Source: Nymphaea colorata (taxonomy: Eukaryota; Streptophyta; Magnoliopsida; Nymphaeales; Nymphaeaceae). From it: a DNA stretch of 64,000 bases. Location of the stretch: NCBI RefSeq assembly GCF_008831285.2, contig NC_045150.1, positions 15,001,362-15,065,361 of the forward strand, read 5' to 3'. A program made the translations under genes and the position numbers. The stretch's first letter is position 1, and each line of letters starts with the position of its first letter. This document shows positions 27,301 to 36,132 of the stretch, in pieces. The notes beneath the pieces are model-generated. The model was not told the origin of the DNA. It searched no databases and worked only from the letters and a program-made list of their open reading frames with translations.

Positions 27301-27371
27301 GTTAATACAAGTACTTCTGTTTAAATTTTCTGCAGGTAACTTTACGCTTAGACAGGCTGAAATCCTCCTAG
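21368..27371 (+). CDS. glycolipid transfer protein (GLTP family, GLTP2-like)
   Basis: Exons 21368-21566, 21655-21710, 21862-21992, 24579-24714, 27085-27228 and probably 27336-27371 (TAG) give 233 aa; phases agree at each GT-AG junction. The single all-helical GLTP domain fills the protein. Residues matching the lipid-headgroup site of the family are visible: Asp79, Asn83 and Arg86 in QDLRQNIER, Trp126 in AVLWLTR, and His165 in PWHGWISSAAYKVALKL. The protein should move glycosphingolipids or related lipids between membranes in the cytosol (family knowledge). If the last donor is ignored, translation ends three codons later at 27240 with VSI, giving 225 aa. The start could also be the second Met, three codons in. 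Introns 21993-24578 and 24715-27084 are long and contain MITEs. Confidence 0.92.
21577..21596. repeat. (CT)n microsatellite in intron 1 of GLTP gene
   Basis: Short CT tract just after the exon 1 donor; part of a pyrimidine-rich intron. Confidence 0.8.
23026..23186. mobile_element. MITE-like foldback element in GLTP intron 3
   Basis: The left part (atttggtaaat ... gtttcatgaatatg) and the right part (catattcatgaaac ... attgccaaacggcc) are imperfect inverted copies over about 45 bp. The termini resemble those of the element at 24799-24983. Non-coding. Confidence 0.6.
24123..24178. repeat. (TA)n microsatellite, two blocks
   Basis: Two TA runs separated by ttattcttaat within GLTP intron 3. Confidence 0.9.
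24799..24983. mobile_element. MITE with TAGGGG...GTTTGGCAAT terminal inverted repeats
   Basis: The left end reads taggggatgtttggcaat and the right end is the inverse with two mismatches (attgccaaacggacccct plus a). The interior contains repeated inverted aaattcatgaaa words. It belongs to the same family as the element at 23026-23186. Located in GLTP intron 4. Confidence 0.7.
26285..26343. repeat. short tandem repeat of ttttccatgggaaaat units
   Basis: Three near-identical units of about 19 bp, each palindromic around CCATGG, inside the last long GLTP intron. Possibly part of a degraded foldback element. Confidence 0.75.
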
Positions 27372-27544
27372 GCACACACAAAGCATCAGATGATAAATGA
27401 CCATATCAGAACTTCTCACTCTCAATTGTAAATAGTTGGATCAACTTTCGTTGATGATGTATAAAGATGTACATTAAGTTTCAAGCACGAATTTTTCACA
27501 GTTGTAAACCAAGTTCAGGCCAGTTAGACCTTTGCCCAGATAAA

Positions 27545-27567
27545 GAGAAAGAGAGAGAGAGAGAGAG
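27545..27567. repeat. (GA)n microsatellite
   Basis: GA tract downstream of the GLTP gene. The following 1.5 kb (27570-29100) contains no recognised gene. 27630-27665 has a small direct duplication of gaggtcattcgat. Confidence 0.8.
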
Positions 27568-28929
27568 GTGCGGAGAGAGAGGAAGCCGCAAATGGTACGT
27601 TATTTGAATATTGATTTTATCTCAAATACACCAAGAGGTCATTCGATACCAAGAGGTCATTCGATTGCTGGACATAATCACCTGTTACAAGAACAAGACT
27701 TTCTGTTCGCTATCAAACAAGCAATAAGGAATACCAAGAACGCAAGGAGCGGGATGGAACAGAATGCTTTTTCGGATGAAGCATTCTTTCCGGCAAACAA
27801 ACAACCTCAAAGATCTCCTTCAAATCCTCCATTCATTTTCCAAATGCCAGGTAACTTTCGGCGTGTCATTTGATAAGGTTCTCAGAACAGTTCCGGTACT
27901 TCATAGAAGAAAATGGTTGAATTGATTAGCATCTCCATTGATGACCAAAACCCCAAGATGCAATTGATCAGTGTGTGAAATGCATTACCAAGTAGGAGGA
28001 AGCTCTATGGTGATCTTATCACCTGATGACCAAAAAAATGTATCAGAAAATGCAATCACTCTTACTAAATAATAATTCTGATCAACCACACAATTCCAGA
28101 TTTAATCTCAGTAGCTAAATATTTGCCGTCTTTTGCTAACAACTATTCTGTGGGCTGAAGAACGAATTGGAAATGGCTGTTCCCATGTGTGAATGCTCTT
28201 GTCAACAAGTATGAAGCTATATCATGCCTTGCGTGGACATAACTATTTGAAACCAATACATTCTATAAGGTTTACTGGCTGGCAAGAAAAACTGTTTCAA
28301 CGTTTCCTTAAGTGTTCTATGCACCTGTGGCAAATGCGTTAGGCTCAGGGCATGTCCTAGATCCTTTCCTCCACTTCTGTATGCGCACTCAGAAAACTAG
28401 ATCAGACCAAACGTTCAGAGTTGTACATTAGTTACATCGCTTCACAGCTATGATTGTTAGTCAATCCACTTCTTTTATACCAAATTCCTCACCCTCCAAA
28501 CACCCACTAATTTATTGCAATAAACAAAATTTCTGATCCCAATGAACACTACACAAAGGAATATAATATATCCAAGTATTCTGTAAATAATTGTGGTCAG
28601 CAAAAGCAGGATTGACAACTTCATTCTGCATTTCAACCCACAACACTGCCTCTGATTGGAATCTTGAATAACCAGCTGCAACTGCAGTTCTAGGAATTAG
28701 TCCTCCATGGCGTTCTGCAGGGACATCAAAATTAATCAAATGCAGACAGTTTCCCTGGATAAACTTTCTATGATGAATAAATAACCAAATTAAAGTTATG
28801 TCTTGGTTCCTGGTACACCCTGAACCAAGGCCAAGCGTCAAAGGGTCATAGGTTGGCAGAATCTGAATAAATAGCACAAGTTTGAAACTCCTGATCTCAG
28901 AAACTCTCCCTTCGAAATAATATTTAAAA

Positions 28930-29190
28930 TGGTACCCACTGGAGCAAAGAATTCCATAAATTCAATTTCATGTGATTAGAACTCCACAACGAATCAATCA
29001 TCTCTGTGTGTTAAATCTGGAAAAGTGTCTTGAAGTATACTATATGCAGAAAATAATCCAAGTATACTATACAACCGGGTAGCTCCCACATCAATGGCTT
29101 CCGGAATATTGCAAAGGTATTCATTAGGAGCAAAGAACTCCGAACAACTACGTTTTCATATGATCAAACTCACACTTGCATCAATCATCC
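28930..29190. repeat. diverged duplication at the 3' end of the E-type PPR gene
   Basis: The block around 28943-29006 (ggagcaaagaattcc ... atcaatcatct) resembles 29129-29190 (ggagcaaagaactcc ... atcaatcatcct), which covers the PPR stop codon region. It suggests a small local duplication of the gene end. Confidence 0.5.
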
Positions 29191-31313
29191 TCCATTTGAT
29201 GCTCAAAACCATATAAAAGCAGATTAGTATTGGGTCGATATCCTTCATCTCTCATTTGTTTAGACAGTGATCTGACCACAGCATAAACTTCTTTAATCTG
29301 TGGATGTAGCTGGTCCCTCACAACAAACACGTGAACTTGGTTCTTGATCTCAATCCAACTGCAACCTGGTTCCTTGTTCACTCCTCGATATCTCATCATA
29401 CTTCTCACTCGCTCAACATCTTCCCACCTTCCAGCTGAAGCATATATATTAGACAAAAGAACATAAGCTGATGACTCTTGTGAGCCCAACTCCATTAGCC
29501 TCTCTCCAGCATAAGCTCCAATAATTAAATTACCGTGGCTTCTAGATGCTCCTAGCAAAATCCTCCATAATGCCATCCCATGCTCCACAGGCACAGATTC
29601 AATGAAAGACTTGGCTTCTTCAAGCTGACCAGCACGACTGAGAATATCCACCATGCAGGCGTAGTGCTCCACTCTTGGTACTATTCCATGATCCTTGCGC
29701 ATAGATTTAAAATAGTGCCAACCCTTGTCCACCATTCCTATATGACTGCATGTAGAAAGAAGATTGACAAAGGTGATTTCATCTGGTTTTGTGCCTTCTA
29801 AATGCATCTCTTCAAATAGTTGCAATGCTTCCTTGCCACGCCCATTCTGAGATAACCCAGATATCATGGCATTCCACGAGACCACATCCCTCTCAGCGAT
29901 TCGTCTAAACACAAGAATACCTTCTTCAAGATCTCCACATTTTGCATACATTGATGAAAGAGCACTACCTATTGGAACCTGCAGACCAAGCCCGTACTTC
30001 ATGGTACGGGCATGCATTTGCTTCCCCTGCTCCAGTGCTGCAAGGAGAGAGCAGGCTTTGATAACACTAGACAGCGTCAACTCATTGGGCCGAATATTCT
30101 CTGCCTCCATTCTTCCATATAAGTTAAGAGCCTCCTCGCCCTCTGCATTTTGTACATATCCGCTAATCATCGAGGTCCACAAAACTATATCTGGCTCTTT
30201 CAATTGATCAAACTCCTTCCGAGCATCATTGACACTCCCACATTTTGCATACATATCAATCAGTGCACTCCTCACATAGACCTGAGATGCAAATCCTAAC
30301 TTTAACATATAGTCATGAATCTGTTTACCATGCTCAAGAGCTGCCATATTGCTACAAGCATTGAGAACACCAACCAAAGTGAATTCACTGGGCTTGATTC
30401 CTGAAAAATGCATCTTAGAAAACAATTTTAAAGCCTCACTATTGCTTCCACCCTGCGCAAACCCAGTTATCATGGCAGACCAGGTGATTGCATTCCTGTC
30501 GTTGGAACCTCCAAACACCCGAATTGCATCATCCAAGTTGCCACACTTCGAGTACATGGTGACAAGAGCATTTCCAACCGATACATGGGATTCTAGACCA
30601 GTCTTTATTGCAATTGTATGAACCAACTGACCATCCTCCATGTACTCGGGTTCTGCAAACGCACTGAGCACACTCGTAAAAACAAACTCATTTAATTCCG
30701 CACCCTCTACCCTCATCATTGAGAACAACTCAAGCGCCTCACAAGCACACCTTTGGGCAGCATACCCAGAGATCATGGCTGCCCACGAGACGGAGTTTCT
30801 CTCCAACATTTCATCAAATACTTTTCGCGCGTCAGAAAGCGAAGCGCATTTACAGTAAAAACTAACTAAAGAAGTCGTAACGAACACGTCCAACCAATTA
30901 CCTGACTTCAAAACGAGGCAATGGACCTGCCTACCTTCGCAGGCAGCGGTTGCATTAGCTGCAGAAGTGATTACACCAGCAAAAGTGAAAGGATTGGGAT
31001 GCAGCCCCTCTCTTCTCATGCTATGAAAGAACCCCAGCACTTCGAATCCCCTCCCATGTTGGCAGAAACCATTAATAAGGCAATTCCACGAGACGACATC
31101 TCTTTCTTTGATCCCACTGAACTCGAATTTCGCTTCTTCAAGACGACCACATTTCGCGTACATATTGACGACGCTGTTCCTCAGGAAGATATCGGATTGA
31201 AAGTCGTTTTTGACGATGTGGGCATGAATGATTCGGCCTCCGAGGACGTTCTGCTTATCTGCACATTGCATGAGCAACCGTGAGAGATGCCGAGAACGGG
31301 AGACCAACTCCAT
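29181..31313 (-). CDS. PLS-class PPR protein with E/E+ domain
   Basis: A single uninterrupted 710-aa ORF, intronless as usual for this family. Repeated P, L and S motifs run from about residue 10 to 560 (for example YAKCGRLEEAKFEFSGIKER and the recurring DVVSWNAMISG). An E region follows (ALWRILLGASRSHGN, then SSAYVLLSNIYASAGRWEDV and GCSWIEIKNQVHVFVV), then an E+-like tail. There is no DYW deaminase: the protein ends after NTNLLLYGFEHQMEDD. It reads very like Arabidopsis At2g33680 (recalled), which has the same architecture. Such proteins bind organellar RNA and usually act in C-to-U editing with DYW supplied in trans; the target here is unknown. The start Met is the first in frame and is followed by a short N-terminus, so organelle targeting is uncertain. 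Confidence 0.93.
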   Translation of the reverse strand: MELVSRSRHLSRLLMQCADKQNVLGGRIIHAHIVKNDFQSDIFLRNSVVNMYAKCGRLEEAKFEFSGIKERDVVSWNCLINGFCQHGRGFEVLGFFHSMRREGLHPNPFTFAGVITSAANATAACEGRQVHCLVLKSGNWLDVFVTTSLVSFYCKCASLSDARKVFDEMLERNSVSWAAMISGYAAQRCACEALELFSMMRVEGAELNEFVFTSVLSAFAEPEYMEDGQLVHTIAIKTGLESHVSVGNALVTMYSKCGNLDDAIRVFGGSNDRNAITWSAMITGFAQGGSNSEALKLFSKMHFSGIKPSEFTLVGVLNACSNMAALEHGKQIHDYMLKLGFASQVYVRSALIDMYAKCGSVNDARKEFDQLKEPDIVLWTSMISGYVQNAEGEEALNLYGRMEAENIRPNELTLSSVIKACSLLAALEQGKQMHARTMKYGLGLQVPIGSALSSMYAKCGDLEEGILVFRRIAERDVVSWNAMISGLSQNGRGKEALQLFEEMHLEGTKPDEITFVNLLSTCSHIGMVDKGWHYFKSMRKDHGIVPRVEHYACMVDILSRAGQLEEAKSFIESVPVEHGMALWRILLGASRSHGNLIIGAYAGERLMELGSQESSAYVLLSNIYASAGRWEDVERVRSMMRYRGVNKEPGCSWIEIKNQVHVFVVRDQLHPQIKEVYAVVRSLSKQMRDEGYRPNTNLLLYGFEHQMEDD

Positions 31314-32380
31314 CGACGTCTACGCATATCTGTAAGCAACTTCGGAATGGCTACGTTGGCTTCTTTGCATGAACTGTGCCATGGATCACGCGCATATGGC
31401 CAATTGGGAAGAATAGCAAAGCTACATAGCCAAGGCTGCACTTGGATTCAATTAAATTCTGAAGCGCGCGAACTCAGACAGAGAGAGAGAGGGTTCCAGC
31501 TCTGTTCGGTTTCAAACTCCAAACGCAACTAACTGCATCTAATTGGATAGTGTCCATTCTGATTTTCTTATACTTCCCTTTGAGTTGTTAAATAACTATA
31601 AATTCTTTTCATAGTAGCCCGATTCAAAAATACTCCTGATTTGATTGGATTCGGCTGATTTTATTATTCTCTTTCTAAGGTCATTGGTTAAGAACGGGTT
31701 TCATGGCCTGGGCTGGCCTGGGCAACGGGCAGGCTCGAGGAAAACCTGCCCCGGGCCGGACCCGGGCCAGATAGGCCGGCCCGGCCTGACTCTGGCTCTC
31801 CCTCTGCTCCCCCCTCCCCCACTCCCTCTCCCACTCCCTCAGTCCCCTCTTCCCCTTCCCCCTCTCCCTCTCTGCTCCATCTCCGCTTCTCCTCTCCCTC
31901 TCCCCCTCTCTCTCCCTCGTCGGGCCGGATCGGCCCGGCCCGGCCCGATGCCCAGTATTGTAAAAATCATCCTAAACAAGCAAATCCGAGTACCTAAAGT
32001 CGATCCAACCAATCAGTCCGTACATGGTTGTCATGTGTAATACTGTATTTTTTTATTGCCGTTATTTTCATTTTTTTATTTATAATTTTTATATAAATTT
32101 TCTGTTATTTTAAAAATGCATGTAGTAATAGTATTTGCCTACTCAGGTATCCTGAGGATTCTATTTACTTTCAATTTTTTTAAAAAAAAAAATCAGATTT
32201 GGAAAAACCAAATACGAAATTTAGACAAATTAGTTAGTGAATAGTAAATAAATGGTTTTGAATCAAAGTCGAAATAGCCCAGAAATAAAAAATAATAAAG
32301 AAAACTGAACAGTTTGCACAAATCAGTGAACAATGCAATTTTCATGTAGAAAATCTGAGCCTCGAAATGTTTTCATAAAG
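31314..32380. other. intergenic between PPR genes, with a GC-rich low-complexity patch
   Basis: 31700-31960 is rich in GGCC and CCCTCTCC words, including inverse-related gggccggacccgggcc-type and ggcccggcccgatgcc-type ends, surrounded by AT-rich DNA. It is probably a GC-rich non-autonomous element. The remaining sequence up to the CT tract shows nothing recognisable. Confidence 0.5.
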
Positions 32381-32388
32381 AAGATCAC

Positions 32389-32416
<28 letters not shown>
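32389..32416. repeat. (CT)n microsatellite
   Basis: Pure CT run between the two PPR genes. Confidence 0.9.
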
Positions 32417-32419
<3 letters not shown>

Positions 32420-32852
32420 AACGAGATTAAACCAGGACCTTCCACGAGGGTTGAATATTTCCCTACTAAGTAAATTTGACAGTCTTAAATGAAATAACAC
32501 ATACACATGGCTCCACAATTTTCAACGGGGAAGGAGACATAGCTGATCCTTCTCATAAACCAAAGTCTTTATTCATTAAGCCATCCACTATCCTCAATTG
32601 TAGGTTCTCATTATGTTGGTCATTCAGATTTAGTAGAAATTCAGTAGCTCTTCCGAAATGTTCTTGTCCTCGAAATATGGAACGCATATCCATAGCGAGC
32701 CTTCGTAGCAGAATTATCTTTGTACAAATTCGGTGAGCTAGGAATTGCAGGTTAGCAGTCTCTTCCTTTCCGGTTCTTGTCCAGCACATGTCAAGAGCGC
32801 AATTCATCCCGGAAGATCCCTGCGAGTATCTGAGCTCTGCTTAACGAAGTCC

Positions 32853-35288
32853 TCACCAAAAATCTCCACAAGAGCATCTTCCATCAGCGAAATGATGGAA
32901 CCTATTTGCATCTCGGACAATGATATCCCTTTTGATGACAACCGAGATGTACTTGGTCCATGTATGGCAGTCACCACATACTCTAAGGTTCTTTGTTATC
33001 CTAATCACACTTCCTGCTGGAGTGTTAATTAGCCCAAACGCAATTGCCAACCTCTCACTATGACCAAATAACATGTCAATCTTCATCTCCTCTGATACAT
33101 TGTGCAGCACAGAGCTCGTATCCGGCGTGTAGCCAAGCGCCTCAATCTGCATTAGCAATGTATCCAGCATCTGATGTATCTGGGCTGAACAGGGGTGAGA
33201 ACTATCTCCAGCTAAGAACGCATGGACACTGCCGCCAACTTCTATCAGAGTATATCCTGGAGTTTTATACAGTCCTCTGCTTCTCATAACAGCCCTCATC
33301 TTATCTACTTCACCCCATCGTCCTGCTCCAGCATAAATATTTGAAAGCAAAACATATATTCCTGGATTTGTAGGATCTAATTGAAGGAGTTTATCAGCAA
33401 TTTGAACACCCAATTCGCTCTTCTTATATGTTCTGCATGCACTCAACATTGCCTCAAGTACAGCAGTTCCAGGCTCGAAAGGCATTCCCTTAATCACTTC
33501 CTCTGCCTCTTCTACATGCCCTGCTCGACCAAGAATATCAACCAAACAAGCATAATGCTTCTCAGTGGGCTTGATCCCATGGCTTCGCTCCATAGAATCA
33601 AAATATAACCTTCCCTTCTCCACCATCCCAGCATGGCTACATGCTGTTAGAAGCGAAATGAATGTGGTTTCATTGGGTTCAATTCCATCCTTCAACATCT
33701 GATCGTAAATAACAGTTGCATCGCAACCGCAGCCATGCATTCCATAGCCACTGATCATTGCATTCCAGAGAATCACATCCCTCGCAAACCTACAAGTGTC
33801 AAACAATCTCCTTGCAGAGTCCAGCTTGCCACATTTTGTGTACATATCAATAAGTGCGGTGGAGCTAACGACCTCAAATTCCAAACCATGACGAACAAGA
33901 TATGCTTGGACAGTTTTCCCTTTTCTTAAAGATCCAATATGCGCACATGCATGCAGCAGACTAACAAGAGTGACCGAATTGGGTTTGATACCTGCAACCT
34001 GCATTCCATTGAAAACCTTTAACGCCTCATCAGCCTGGCCATTCTGTGAGTAGCCAGCCACCATTGCAGTCCATGAAATAACATTCTTCTCAGGCATTCT
34101 GTCAAAAACATTCCGAGCATTAGACATGGATCCGCATTTTGAGTACATGTCAACAATTGCAGTGCTAACTATGAGATCATGCTCAAGCCTTCTCCTCATT
34201 GCACAACAATGCAGGCTCTTCCCATGATTCAGACTTGCAATTTCAGCACATCCTTGAAGTAAGCCTACCAAAGTGGCAGAGTCAACACCTAAATCCAACC
34301 TCCGAGCGAGCAAAAATGCATCTGCAACTATTCCATTTTGAACACAGGCCGAAATCATAGCATTCCATGAAACCAGATTCCTGTTTATCATGCGATCAAA
34401 GACTTGACGCGCACATTCTACATCCTTGAGCTTTCCATACATATCAACCAAACAGGTTTGAACCAAAACATCAGAACTCATTCCACATACACAAGCGTAT
34501 CCATGGGCGAGTCTCCCAAGCTGCAAATTTCCACCTATCGCGGAAGCTTGAATCAAGCTTGCGATTGTCACGGGACTTGGCCTGACCCCGTCCATTTGCA
34601 TTTCAAGAAACAATTCAACTGCTTTCTCTACATCACCGTTCCGAGCATGGCCACCTATCATGGCGTTCCAGCACACAACATCCCTTTCAGGAATATTATC
34701 AAATAAACGTCGAGCATCATTGATCTCACCGAATTTCACAAGGAACCCAATAGAAGCGCTCCCGAAGAAGGGGTCCCTCTCCAGCCCATTATCAAAAGCA
34801 TCATCCATAACCTTCTTTCCATTCTGCCAATCCAGCAGGTTCTCGCACGACTTCAGAGTGAGGGTGCAGATCGAGCTATCAACTCCGAAGCCTTCGGATC
34901 GCATCTGATTATACAATTCCAGGCATTCGGCGTGCAACCCACTTCGGTGGTATCCTCCAAGAATGGAATTCCACAGAGGCAGGTTTCGTTGACGCATTGA
35001 GACGAACACCTGGTGTGCATCTCGCAGACGCCCGCACTCAGAATAAAGCTTAACCAGCTTGGTGGCAAGAAAGATGCTGGTAGAGAGGCCATTAGTTACA
35101 ATTTGGGAATGGATACCCCGTATGGAATTTGGGGCCCTGGAGAACTTCTGCAACAGCGACAGATAGGTGCGGACGACAGGATCTAAGAAGCGGGGCTCTT
35201 CAACGGTGGTGGCGGCGGTGGTAGTGGAGAAGAAAGGCGGTAATAGAGTTACAGAAGATCGATGCAACCGTGCAGTGGGATAAAACAT
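32853..35288 (-). CDS. PLS-class PPR protein with complete DYW deaminase domain
   Basis: Intronless 811-aa ORF. An Ala/Thr-rich N-terminus of about 30 residues may be an organelle-targeting peptide. PLS repeats follow (for example LVKLYSECGRLRDAHQVF and VVCWNAMIGGHARNGDVEKA), then E and E+ regions, with the PG-box-like TPGYTLIEVGGSVHAFLAG, then the DYW domain. The zinc/active-site HSE is at residues 743-745, CGDCH at 771-775, and the C-terminal CSCGDFW at 805-811, so the terminal tripeptide is DFW instead of DYW, a known natural variant. All predicted zinc ligands are present, so it could be an active organellar C-to-U editing deaminase. The RNA target cannot be read from the sequence. The gene is on the same strand as the E-type PPR gene 1.5 kb away, but the two are not close paralogues. 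Confidence 0.94.
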   Translation of the reverse strand: MFYPTARLHRSSVTLLPPFFSTTTAATTVEEPRFLDPVVRTYLSLLQKFSRAPNSIRGIHSQIVTNGLSTSIFLATKLVKLYSECGRLRDAHQVFVSMRQRNLPLWNSILGGYHRSGLHAECLELYNQMRSEGFGVDSSICTLTLKSCENLLDWQNGKKVMDDAFDNGLERDPFFGSASIGFLVKFGEINDARRLFDNIPERDVVCWNAMIGGHARNGDVEKAVELFLEMQMDGVRPSPVTIASLIQASAIGGNLQLGRLAHGYACVCGMSSDVLVQTCLVDMYGKLKDVECARQVFDRMINRNLVSWNAMISACVQNGIVADAFLLARRLDLGVDSATLVGLLQGCAEIASLNHGKSLHCCAMRRRLEHDLIVSTAIVDMYSKCGSMSNARNVFDRMPEKNVISWTAMVAGYSQNGQADEALKVFNGMQVAGIKPNSVTLVSLLHACAHIGSLRKGKTVQAYLVRHGLEFEVVSSTALIDMYTKCGKLDSARRLFDTCRFARDVILWNAMISGYGMHGCGCDATVIYDQMLKDGIEPNETTFISLLTACSHAGMVEKGRLYFDSMERSHGIKPTEKHYACLVDILGRAGHVEEAEEVIKGMPFEPGTAVLEAMLSACRTYKKSELGVQIADKLLQLDPTNPGIYVLLSNIYAGAGRWGEVDKMRAVMRSRGLYKTPGYTLIEVGGSVHAFLAGDSSHPCSAQIHQMLDTLLMQIEALGYTPDTSSVLHNVSEEMKIDMLFGHSERLAIAFGLINTPAGSVIRITKNLRVCGDCHTWTKYISVVIKRDIIVRDANRFHHFADGRCSCGDFW

Positions 35289-35641
35289 GTCATTGGAGGC
35301 GGAAAAAACGGCATACCAATGAAGGATATGGGTTTTTCAACTTCACGTTTTCTTAAAGACATGTTAGTAATTTTCTCTCTCTATGGTTGATGCTCTCTCT
35401 CTATAGTGGATGCTTACCGATAAGAATGGCACGGATAAGAATAGCTGTCGGACAGCCCAGAACTAACAAATTGTAGCTAAAAAGACCATAAATCGTCACT
35501 AATGCTGATATAATGACCTTTTTTAATCAAACTATCATACATTGCCGTAAGTTATCATACATTGCCGTGGTAACTGTCGCTAATGCTGATATAATGACCT
35601 TTTTTAATTTTAGCTCTTTAGCATTCCACATGACTGAATCA

Positions 35642-35713
<72 letters not shown>
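35642..35713. repeat. (TA)n microsatellite, about 72 bp
   Basis: Long pure TA tract upstream of the DYW-type PPR gene. Confidence 0.95.
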
Positions 35714-35716
<3 letters not shown>

Positions 35717-36070
35717 AGAGAGACACACACAGAGAAACCAGATCTATTAAAAGTTAATGATTAAAGCTTTTGTGAAAACTAACCTTATGGATATGATATT
35801 AATAGTGATTTGACATGCAACATATATTAAATTAGTCATTGTGTAACTTTAGTCATGTTTTTAATGAACAAAAAATGAACAGTTTCTATAACCTCAAAGT
35901 TTTGATAGTAAAAAAAATCATTTTTTTGTCAAAAATAACTTGAATTAAAACATTATTCATATTGAATTACTATTTATGAATATGTGAGGCCGTTCATGTT
36001 TTCTTTACAATATTTTTTAGTACAAAATTAAGAGGTGTACTTTTTCTCTTACCTTAAGGCATTTACTAAT

Positions 36071-36092
36071 TTCTCTCTCTCTCTCTCTCTCA

Positions 36093-36131
<39 letters not shown>
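36071..36131. repeat. compound (CT)n-(TA)n microsatellite at the array border
   Basis: A CT tract passes directly into a TA tract, after which the satellite-like monomers begin. The sequence between 35760 and 36070 is AT-rich with nothing recognised. Confidence 0.9.

Positions 36132-36132
<1 letters not shown>

Noticed and set aside
31645-32040. Pro/Leu-rich ORF
   Set aside because: Comes from a C/T-rich low-complexity patch; no conserved sequence.
35513-35764. ORFs encoding poly(Ile-Tyr)
   Set aside because: Translation of the (TA)n microsatellite; the same applies to ORFs at 41508-41836.
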